From Parashewanella spongiae (GTDB lineage: Bacteria > Pseudomonadota > Gammaproteobacteria > Enterobacterales > Shewanellaceae), in the NCBI RefSeq assembly GCF_004358345.1, contig NZ_CP037952.1, forward strand, positions 1,860,001-1,924,000: a stretch of 64,000 bases of DNA, given 5' to 3'. How positions within the stretch are numbered: the first letter of the stretch is position 1; each line of letters starts with the position of its first letter. This document shows, in pieces, positions 1 through 7,551 of this stretch. The translations under genes were made by a program, and so were the position numbers. The notes beneath the pieces were generated by a model. The model was given only the letters and a program-made list of their open reading frames with translations. It did not search any database and was not told where the DNA came from.

Positions 1-2538
1 CCTTCCCTTGCGACGGCAATGATATTTATATAGAGCCTTAGCAAACTCGAAGGGTACACCATAGCTGATACCCTTACTCAAACTACAACTAAATATACTG
101 TCAACATGGCAGTTAAAAAAACTCCCTACAAGTCCAAGTCGTTTTTGACATAAGTCTAAGCGGCACAATTTATCCAGAGACTTGTCGAAATCATTTTCAT
201 TGACCAGTGCCCAGTAAGCATAAATAAGGAAATTAGGGGTTATCTTCCACTCTAAGAGGTAGCTTTTTTCTTGTTCATTACCAAACACCAAACGCTCAGC
301 AGCCTCAAACTGTTTTGTTGCGGCATAAACGGTTAACAGGGCGACACAAGTGATGGCATCGGGCTTTATTTGGTCTTTAGGCTGTATGGCTCTGAGATTA
401 TCTTTCAGTATGGTCAATACCTTCTGAGCGGCTTTAAATTGTTCGGTTTGAGCGCATACACCAAGGAAGGCGTTATAAACCTTAATATTAATGGCTACAT
501 TCCATTCTGACATATAACTTCGCTCGCCCATTACTAAACGCTCAGCAGCCTCAAATTGCTTTGTTGCGGCATAAACAGTTAACAGTTCGATACAAGTGAT
601 GACATCGGGTTTTATTTGTTCTTTAGGCCACTTGGCTCTGACATTATCTTTCAGTATGGTCAATACTTTCTGAGCGGCTTCAAATTGTTCGGTTTGAGCA
701 CATACACCAAGGAAGGCGTTATAAACCTTAATATTAACTGCTCCCTTCCATTCTGAAATATAACTTCGTCCATGCTCATTACCCAGTACCAAACGCTCAG
801 CAGCCTTAAACTGCTTTGTCGCGCCGTAAACAGTTAACAGGTTGGTGCAAGTGATGGCATTGGGCCATATTTCGTCTTTAGGCCTCCTGGCTCTGACATT
901 GTCTTTCAGGATGGTCAATACCTTCTGAGCCGCTTCAAATTGCTGGGTTTGAGCACATACATCAAGGAAAGCACTATAAACCTTAATATTAACGGCTACC
1001 TCCCATTCTGACATATAACTTCGTCCATGCTCATTACCCAGTACTAAACGCTCAGCAGCCTTAAAGTGCTTTGTTGCGGCGTAAACAGTTAACAGGTCGA
1101 TACAAGTGATGTCATCGGGCCATATTTCGTCTTTAGGCCACATGGATCTCGCATTGTCTTCCAGAATAGTCAATACCTTCTGAGCGGCTTTAAATTGTTG
1201 GGTTTGAGCACACACACCAAGGAAGGCACCATAAACTTTAATATTAACGGCTATCTTCCATTCTGAAATATAACTTCGTACATGCTCATTACCCAGAATC
1301 AAACGCTCGGCAGCCTTAAAGTGCTTTGTTGCGGCGTAAACAGTTAACAGGTCCATACAAGTGATGGCATCGGGCCATATTTCGTCTTTAGGCCACATGG
1401 CTTTTGTATTGTCTTTCAGGATGCTCAAGACCTGCTGAGCAGCTTCAAATTGCTGGGTTTTAGCACATACACCAAGGAAGGCGTTATAAACCTTAATATT
1501 AACGGCTCCCTTCCATTTTGAAATATAACTTCGTCCATGCTCATTACCCAGTACCAAACGCTCGGCAGCCTCAAACTGTTTTGTTGCGGCATAAACGGTT
1601 AACAGGGCAACACAAGTGATGGCATTGGGCTTTATCTGTTTTTTAGGCCGCATGGCTCTGGCATTGTCTCTCAAGATGGTCAATACCTGCTGAGCGGCTT
1701 TAAATTGTTGGGTTTCAGCACATACACCAAGGAAGGCGTTATAAACTTTAATATTAATGGCTACCTCCCATTTTGAAATATAACTTCGTCCATGCTTATT
1801 ACCCAGTATCAAACGCTCAGCAGCCTCAAACTGCTTTGTTACGCCGTAAACGGTTAACAAGTTGATGCAGCTGATGTCGTCGGGAGTGACTTTCATTGCT
1901 CTCATAAGCGCTATGATTTTTTCTGCCTGTTGAGCTAAATCATTCTCTGAAAGGTGCTGTAAATGTTTATTTTTGTATAAATCCAACGCCTTGGATAAAT
2001 AAGCATTGTAAGGCTCTGGTTGCTCACGCAGTACACATTTATCTTTCCTAAATATTGCTTTTAAATTATTGAGTAACGCTAGTGAGTCACTCAGGTTTTT
2101 GCTTTCATTAATGCAAAAAATTGTTACTCCGATGACGTCTATGATTGTTTTATCTTCTCCTTCCCGAACAAGAAAATTATCTATCACCCACATGTTATTA
2201 GGGATAATTCTAGACATTGGGTTAGATTTGACATTGTCTGAATGAACACGTGCACAGTGTGAGTAGTGAGATTTCCCTCGTTTGTTTGCTTGAGGATTTC
2301 GATTAGTGGTGTGTCTTGAACGACTAAATTTAAAGTGTTTATAAGAAGGCTTGGGTTTCAGTTGTGGCTCTGGTTGAGGAGAAAAGTATGATCTGATTTG
2401 GTTGCAATGTCTTTTTGACTGTGACGCGTGGTACGCTGCGGCATCAGTACGAGTGCGTTTACGAGAATATAACGCAGTGGAAATCGAGTTGTACTCAACT
2501 TCAGTATATTGGCTTGAGATTCTAGGATATGGTTGAAT
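1..2538 (-). CDS. PPR-repeat protein, paralog A (C-terminus off the window)
   Basis: The frame is open to the left edge, so the C-terminus is missing. Read from the sequence: a basic Ser/Arg/His-rich N-terminal stretch of about 110 residues, a helical segment, then about seven units of roughly 84 residues. Each unit has two helical hairpins, of the types LLTVYAATKQFEAAERL and VYNAFLGVCAQTQQFEAA, which fit the pentatricopeptide repeat pattern. Near the edge GVPFEFAKALYKYH aligns with GVPLAFAKLLFCYH in the Smr-like tails of the paralogs at 7673 and 24817, so the same tail probably follows. The first in-frame ATG is at 2217 (MSRIIPNN), but coding-like sequence continues upstream to a possible ATT start at 2538 preceded by GAGAGG; the true 5' end is therefore uncertain or decayed. 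Inferred role: sequence-specific RNA binding. No promoter is evident. Confidence 0.7.
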   Translation of the reverse strand, partial: MQPYPRISSQYTEVEYNSISTALYSRKRTRTDAAAYHASQSKRHCNQIRSYFSPQPEPQLKPKPSYKHFKFSRSRHTTNRNPQANKRGKSHYSHCARVHSDNVKSNPMSRIIPNNMWVIDNFLVREGEDKTIIDVIGVTIFCINESKNLSDSLALLNNLKAIFRKDKCVLREQPEPYNAYLSKALDLYKNKHLQHLSENDLAQQAEKIIALMRAMKVTPDDISCINLLTVYGVTKQFEAAERLILGNKHGRSYISKWEVAINIKVYNAFLGVCAETQQFKAAQQVLTILRDNARAMRPKKQIKPNAITCVALLTVYAATKQFEAAERLVLGNEHGRSYISKWKGAVNIKVYNAFLGVCAKTQQFEAAQQVLSILKDNTKAMWPKDEIWPDAITCMDLLTVYAATKHFKAAERLILGNEHVRSYISEWKIAVNIKVYGAFLGVCAQTQQFKAAQKVLTILEDNARSMWPKDEIWPDDITCIDLLTVYAATKHFKAAERLVLGNEHGRSYMSEWEVAVNIKVYSAFLDVCAQTQQFEAAQKVLTILKDNVRARRPKDEIWPNAITCTNLLTVYGATKQFKAAERLVLGNEHGRSYISEWKGAVNIKVYNAFLGVCAQTEQFEAAQKVLTILKDNVRAKWPKEQIKPDVITCIELLTVYAATKQFEAAERLVMGERSYMSEWNVAINIKVYNAFLGVCAQTEQFKAAQKVLTILKDNLRAIQPKDQIKPDAITCVALLTVYAATKQFEAAERLVFGNEQEKSYLLEWKITPNFLIYAYWALVNENDFDKSLDKLCRLDLCQKRLGLVGSFFNCHVDSIFSCSLSKGISYGVPFEFAKALYKYHCRRKGR

Positions 2539-2737
2539 AGTAACCTCTCAGACAAATCAATACTTAATCGCAGCTTACCATTTTAATGTGGGAAGTAGAA
2601 AAATTTGGGTACACACGCCGCTTACCAATATCTTCTATATGTTCAGTAAGTTTTAACGCGCGTAGCGAAAATTTCGGGGGCTTGCCCCGTGCTGGATAGT
2701 GTAGACTGGGCGAAGCTCGGTCTATATTATCCTGTAT

Positions 2738-3182
2738 ATGGAACTTCTAAGAAATTCACATCACGTATACAGATTAATGTATCACCTTGTATGGATACCA
2801 AAATATCGGCGCAAAGTGTTTATAGAGCCTTATCGTGAAGGCTTAAAATCAATTAGTTATAAAATTGGTTACGACTATGACATTGATATAGTTGAATTAG
2901 AAATTCCAGTTGATCATATCCACATGGTCATTAGAGGTGAGCCGAAGATATCACCAAGCAATGTCATGCAAATAATCAAAAGTATTTCAGCGAGAGAATT
3001 CTTCAAGCGTTACCCAGATATAAAAAGGCGTTACTTTTGGGGGAGGTAAGCTTTGGACACAAAGTTATTCTGTCGAAACTATAGGAAACGCTACTGAAGA
3101 GGTCATACGAAAATATGTTCAGGATCAATTGTCGGAATTAGATAAAAAAGAGAAAAGTGCGGATCAACTTGGGCTTTTCTAA
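2738..3182 (+). pseudogene. tnpA: IS200-type transposase TnpA, frameshifted
   Basis: Y1 transposase of the HUH superfamily, which cuts and rejoins single-stranded DNA at the element ends. Residues 1-103 carry the metal-binding His-x-His within VDHIHMV. The frame then ends just after a run of five G at about 3041. In the next frame the protein continues with the tyrosine helix (SYSVETIG) and a C-terminal helix to a stop at 3182. Removing one G restores a normal length of about 147 residues, so this is a single-base lesion. The nucleophile is lost from the frame that starts at 2738, so the gene is inactive unless the base is a sequencing error. Confidence 0.75.
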
Positions 3183-3212
3183 AACTCGGTTGCTTGCGGC
3201 CGAGTTTTTTAT
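3180..3212 (+). terminator. Right-end hairpin of the IS200-type element, terminator-like
   Basis: AAAACTCGG and CCGAGTTTT form a stem around a GC-rich loop, followed by TTTATA. It fits a rho-independent terminator and also the right-end hairpin recognised by the transposase. Confidence 0.6.
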
Positions 3213-3490
3213 AGTGAATTAAGAAAACTTTCGCCATCGATTGCCAATCCATTTTCTAGATCGTTTTTAGCTGATTCGAAGCAATATTTAAGATAATCAG
3301 CCTTCATTGTTTCTAATTCATCAAAGTCTTTAATTGACATAACCACAACAGTATCTTTGTTGTTTTTACTGATTTTAACAGGCTCGCGTTGAGCGCTGAG
3401 GAGGAGTTCACCAAAATTTCTTTTGGCATCATTGGCGGTTAGAGTGCATTGTTTCTTCCAAGCATGAAGTTTAGTTAGATTATAATGCAT
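3209..3490 (-). CDS. Phd/YefM-family antitoxin, orphan
   Basis: Short protein with the N-terminal Phd/YefM DNA-binding fold (TANDAKRNFGELLLSAQ, VKISKNNKDTVVVMSIKDFDEL) and an acidic C-terminal tail that would normally wrap a toxin. The only in-frame ATG is at 3490; it adds an unusual leader of about 16 residues before the usual family start. A TATAAT lies inside that leader on the coding strand, and an out-of-frame ATG sits where the family start is expected, so a small deletion may have altered the start. No toxin gene lies beside it. Antitoxins of this family repress their own promoter and neutralise RelE or Doc toxins; here it could be an orphan or a remnant. Confidence 0.6.
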   Translation of the reverse strand: MHYNLTKLHAWKKQCTLTANDAKRNFGELLLSAQREPVKISKNNKDTVVVMSIKDFDELETMKADYLKYCFESAKNDLENGLAIDGESFLNSL

Positions 3491-4272
3491 TGCACAAATC
3501 AATCTAATTAAATCGTGCGATTTTGATTTTGGCGATTATTAATAACTTTGTAGAAGTATGCCTTTTACCGTGAGCTAATGAAATCCTTTTTAATATTACA
3601 GTTAAGGGGAAAATAAGTATGGGTTGACTTCCGCCGCTAACCTTTTTAACGCTTCCTCTCGTTTCTCTATATAGTCATGTTGATTATATATTGCCATTAC
3701 GCTCATAAGTTCGTGATTCAGAACTTTTTCTATCACAATTGGGTCTGTATCAAGTTTTCTTAATAGAGTTGCAGATGTTCGCCTAAGATCGTGCGGAGTG
3801 AACGGCTCAAGCCCTAAGTTATCAATATTTCGATTTACCGCTCTGGCGACAGATCTTTTATCAATGTTTTTTTCACCTGGAGCCATTGAAGTGCAGGATA
3901 GACTCGGAAATATGAACTCAAATCTTAAATAACCGTATGCGTGTTTGGCTTCGTTCAGCAGTTTGATTATGTGTTCGTTGAGGGGGATGAGGTGTTCTTT
4001 TTCTGAGCTTTTTTTGCCTTCACATTTTCTTTTGGAATAAGCTATTGCATTTGGTCAAAATCGATATGGCTCCATTTGGCCGATACCAATTCATTCACTC
4101 TGCACGCTGTAAGTACAATGAGCTTGAGGATAGTAATGACTTGGTGAGTTACACCTAACGTTGGAAGTTTATCAAAAACTACTTGAATATCATGAAGTGA
4201 CAAGTTACGAGTTCTGGCTGTTTCTTTGCCGCCTATCACCATACGCTTGGTTCCAGATAAAGGGTTATACTC

Positions 4273-5750
4273 CAATGGCACTAACTTAAGAATTACTTCT
4301 GATATACCTTAAGCCTACGTGCTTGTTTTCTTGAATGTTGTAACCTTGGTGTCGGTTTCGGTCGCCTTTTCTTTGCTCTCGGTTCTTTTCTCCCCGGGCG
4401 ATTGCCAACGATATGCTCGCCGATAATATCTGCTATCACATCCAATAAAGTGTCAATGATCCCTTCGGTGGCTTGCAAAAGTAATATCTGAAAATCTTGT
4501 AATGCGTCATGTGCGGCTTTAAAACTTGCCTATCTAGGCGATATTCCTTTTTTTCTGCCGCTCGGCACATAAGTGCCCTTATCATGTTGTAAACTAACAA
4601 ATGAACATCAATTTCCTTACGCACCATATCTGGACTACCACACCTTAAAATATCCATTTTCATCATGGTCTTGATTGACCTAAAATCCAACTCGATATGC
4701 CATCGTGAAACGTATAAATCAATAATATCTTGCTTCGGATAGACTTCTTTATCCGTGAGCGTGGTAACAATGATACGTTTCTTTGTTCCTACCATTCTGA
4801 CGATAAGCTCTTCTGGCACTTGAGCGTAATCCTCTGGGGTCATCCATTCTGGACAGGATGGACGAATTAGCTTAAATAAACCATCTCGCTTACCCAGCTT
4901 TTCTTCACAGGTTCTGAAATCGACATTTCTGGCTCCGTTTTTTTCGAAAACAGCATCAACGCCTAACCCCATTAGTCCTGCAAGAACAAAGTAGTTTTCG
5001 AAATTAGCATCTCCCAGCACAATGTCACCTTGTTTCAAGTCTGACTGCATACTTCTTAATAGTGCCTGCTCGCCAGTACCTTTCCCTTTACAAGGTGAAA
5101 CAGCCGAGTCAATGACTGCACCGCTACCCAAAGAAATTAACACTAAAATCCGCAGCTGAGGAAAGCCCAGCACTTCTTTTTGTGATTTAGGTTGAGGGAA
5201 TTGGGCTTGGTTCTCGTGCGTATCAGGCATAGATAGTGTTGAGCCGTCAGTTAATAGCACTCTACGGCCATGCCATAAGTATTTCCCTTGAATCGCTTCA
5301 TCTAAGTTTTTTCCTGATTTCTTCAATAGCGATTTAATTGACTCTGGAGATAACCGTTTTCTTGCTTTGCAGTAGGGACCTGTAATTGTGCTGTTTTTCT
5401 CTCGACCTATAGCAATTTGATCTCTAGCGTCACTGATTAGTGTGCAACGACAAGACTTGTTTTCACTGGCAACTTGCTTCATGAAAAGCGAAAGTGTGTG
5501 GCAGGCGGGATACTTGCGTACTCTTTGAGTATTATCTTTTTGAAAATCTTCTAAATCTTGCAGAGTGAGAATTGAAGAAAGTTCATCTTCTTCCGTTTGA
5601 GCAAAGCGACGTAACAATTCTGGGGCATCATTGAAGAATTGGCGAGTTGTAGTATTCATGGCGTGACACTAGAAAAACCTTAATCTGTATGATTTACTCT
5701 CTATTGTTCAATTAGTAAACCTTCAGCTAAATCTTAAGTTAGTGCCATTG
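4273..5750 (-). mobile_element. IS4-family insertion sequence with 10-bp target duplication
   Basis: The ends are perfect 18-bp inverted repeats: CAATGGCACTAACTTAAG at 4273-4290 and its complement at 5733-5750. They are flanked by the direct repeat GGTTATACTC at 4263-4272 and 5751-5760. A 10-bp duplication fits the IS4 family. Removing the element plus one repeat rejoins the integrase frame (EYNPM to EYNPLSG region). A second, truncated copy is at 13565-14655. Confidence 0.9.
4293..5659 (-). CDS. IS4-family transposase, probably made by -1 frameshifting
   Basis: DDE transposase. Frame 1 (5659-4436, 407 aa) holds the catalytic residues: first Asp in LLTDGSTLSMPDT, second Asp in IVLGDANFENYF, and the Glu in a perfect Y-2-R-3-E-6-K motif (LYVSRWHIELDFRSIK). 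A basic C-terminal region (QATEGIIDTLLDV to a stop at 4293) lies in the -1 frame. The two overlap at TTTAAAG (coding strand, 4523-4517). Read as T TTA AAG, this is a canonical X XXY YYZ slippery heptamer in the right phase, and slippage gives TTT AAA GCC, joining the frames. The truncated second copy keeps the heptamer, which argues for programmed frameshifting over random decay. A simple deletion in a common ancestor remains possible. Confidence 0.75.
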
Positions 5751-5989
5751 GGTTATACTCAAGCAAACCACGTTGGATGCCAAAGTCGAACATTTGCTTG
5801 AGTAATGAGAGGGTTTTATTCGCTTGAACTTTAGAGCCTCTAGCGGTGATAGGATCTAATGCCTTACTGATCAGATTGCGACGAGTCAGTTTGCTTATTT
5901 TTATATTGCCTATGGTCGGGATAATATCCACTTGCAGCATTCGACGAACTTCTTCTGGTCGTTTTCGATGTGGCGTTAGGGATCTAGCG

Positions 5990-6160
5990 ATTTAGAAAGT
6001 ACCAATCTTTGTCATACCAGCGCAGGCAGGTATCCAGTGGCTTTTGTAGAAAAAAGAAAAGGCACTAGACTACCGACATACAAAACTGACGTTACTTCGT
6101 TTCCAGCCTGCGCTGGAGTGACGAGAACTCATCGGTATACTTTTTTCCGCAACTTTCCTT
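5990..6160. repeat. Family D MITE copy inside the integrase
   Basis: About 165 bp bounded by TTAGAAAGTACC and GGAAAGTTGCGG-type ends. It contains CATACCAGCGCAGGC and its near complement GCCTGCGCTGGAGTG, and the conserved CATACAAAACTG. Related copies lie at 49346-49511, within 45630-45797 and within 51280-51490. It truncates the N-terminal piece of the integrase. Confidence 0.7.
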
Positions 6161-6735
6161 ACATAAATATCCATAAATTCTTTAGATAGTAGGGCAATGT
6201 CGGGCTCTACCTTGGCTTGGTAAACTGCTGTATTTTGCTGCTGTTTGGTAAGAAAGACATCTTCGCCTAAACTGATCCTGCCCTTCAATCGTATTGCTTT
6301 CTTGCGAGCATCAGAGGTTGTTAACCTATCACCTTTACCGATAGCATAACGTCTTTGAATTCCATCTCGACCACCAAAGCGATAATAAAGATAAAAGGTG
6401 TATTTTCGAGATTGTTCAGATGTTAGATTTCCCACATGAGCATAGAACTCTGACACTTCAGTGTCGTTAATGCGATTTATTTCTTCAGGTACCTGTTTTA
6501 GAAGGGAATCGGTCAGCTTCATCTTAATACTTGTCATTTGTAGCACCATTTTTTGTGCTACAAAAAAATGTAGCACTATATGTAGCACGGAGTTTGAAGG
6601 TAGCATAGTAGGCTGAGTTCGATTAAAGATAGTCACATACTAATTAAATATGATATATATCAGTCGTATGGGTATAATAACGGGCAGTAGTAAGTAGTAG
6701 TAATAGAAAGTCTCAAAAATAGGTTTGAAATTGAA

Positions 6736-6769
6736 GGGGACGGAGGTTCGAATCCTCTCATACCGACCA
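6736..6769 (+). other. tRNA-Pro 3'-end-like sequence, candidate att site
   Basis: GGACGGAGGTTCGAATCC contains the T-arm (GTTCGAAT), and TCATACCGACCA follows as the 3' acceptor strand with CCA. The ending resembles gammaproteobacterial tRNA-Pro. The 5' half of a tRNA is not present upstream, so this is a 3'-end duplicate of the kind left by integrases that use tRNA genes. It lies about 100-130 bp from the integrase N-terminus. Confidence 0.65.
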
Positions 6770-6928
6770 AATTACTATATGAATTAAAAGGGATTTTTAA
6801 CTCATATCGCACGATTGAATTTTAAAATGCGCAAAATTCGCGCAAAACATCAGTTGTTTTCAAAACATTTTTTCGATTTATACATCTTCGATAATTTTCG
6901 TTTAAATGGTGTTTTTACAAGGACGAAA

Positions 6929-7543
6929 ATGTACGCCAAGTTAATCAAGTGTGATGTGCTGCCTGATAAAAAAGAACAATTCTCAATAGGTCAACAATGC
7001 TGGGAAGAAACTGCAAACGCTAAAGGTTTTATCAAACAACTTGGCGGTTGGGACGGTGATCAAGCAATCATATTTGCACTTTGGAATGACAAAAATTCCG
7101 TTGAGCAGTTTATGCAGACGCTTCATGATTCAATTGCCGCTAAAGCCAACCAAGTCAATACTTATTCATCCAGTAATGTTTCATATTTGAATCATGCAAT
7201 GAATATTCCTGCTTATCACAATTCAATAATCTCTAAATCTCAATTTATCCGGATCGCTGATTGCACAATTCATGAAGGCAAGGAGCGAGAATTCTTAGAT
7301 GTTCAAAATAATGTTTGGAATAAAGGGATGTCATCGGTAAGAGGAATGCTTGGTGGATATGTTTGGAGTTTTGAGAAAGAGCCATTAAGGTACTTGGTCA
7401 GCACATTTTGGAGTTCTGAGGCTGCTCATGGGCATTATATGCGTGAGTATTTCCCAGTGTTAAAGTCTGTTGCTAGTGTTGAAACATATTTCACCGAGTT
7501 GAGTAGTAATTCAGTTTTGGTTGAAAATAATTGGTTTGCCTAA
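6929..7543 (+). CDS. DUF4937-like monooxygenase-fold protein
   Basis: About 204 residues from the ATG at 6929, chosen because AAGGAC lies just upstream and the match to the family begins there (MYAKLIKCDVLPDKKEQF). The protein has two related halves, each beginning with a beta strand and a K/E-rich segment. Motifs such as GFIKQLGGWDGDQAIIFALW fit the DUF4937/antibiotic-biosynthesis-monooxygenase-like ferredoxin fold. The substrate and reaction are not known. It is not in an obvious operon and lies between the att-like site and PPR gene B on the opposite strand. A longer in-frame start at 6815 gives an unrelated AT-rich leader and was rejected. Confidence 0.6.
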   Translation: MYAKLIKCDVLPDKKEQFSIGQQCWEETANAKGFIKQLGGWDGDQAIIFALWNDKNSVEQFMQTLHDSIAAKANQVNTYSSSNVSYLNHAMNIPAYHNSIISKSQFIRIADCTIHEGKEREFLDVQNNVWNKGMSSVRGMLGGYVWSFEKEPLRYLVSTFWSSEAAHGHYMREYFPVLKSVASVETYFTELSSNSVLVENNWFA

Positions 7544-7551
7544 GAAGCATT

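Larger units (their letters stand above)
2640..3212 (+). mobile_element. IS200/IS605-type element
   Basis: A Y1 (HUH) transposase reading frame is preceded by two short stem-loops (GGGGGCTTGCCCC near 2675 and ACTGGGCGAAGCTCGGT near 2705) and followed by a stem-loop ending in a T-run at 3180-3212. Subterminal hairpins in place of inverted repeats are typical of this family, which moves as single-stranded DNA. The exact ends were not determined. Confidence 0.7.
3602..6636 (-). pseudogene. P4-type tyrosine integrase, broken in several places
   Basis: Reading 6636 to 3602 on the minus strand gives consecutive parts of one integrase. The N-terminal arm-binding domain is at 6537-6160 (FYLYYRFGGRDGIQRRYAIGKGD type), followed by the core-binding segment at 5990-5734. 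The catalytic arginine region (TACRVNEL) is at 4281-4042, then the C-terminal catalytic part at 3886-3602 with HDLRRT, the LNHE box and the tyrosine in AIYNQHDY. It is interrupted by an IS4-family element (4273-5750), a family D MITE (about 5990-6160) and a frameshift in an A7 run near 4010. It once integrated a genomic island. The N-terminus lies about 130 bp from a tRNA-Pro 3'-end-like sequence (6736-6769), the usual arrangement at an attachment site. Confidence 0.8.

Noticed and set aside
1-2200. Regular ~250-bp periodicity suggesting a satellite or CRISPR-like array
   Set aside because: The repeats are in frame, encode PPR hairpins and have no short spacer-repeat structure.
6736-6769. tmRNA 3' end
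   Set aside because: The acceptor ends CATACCGACCA and not the GCTCCACCA of tmRNA; tRNA-Pro fits better.
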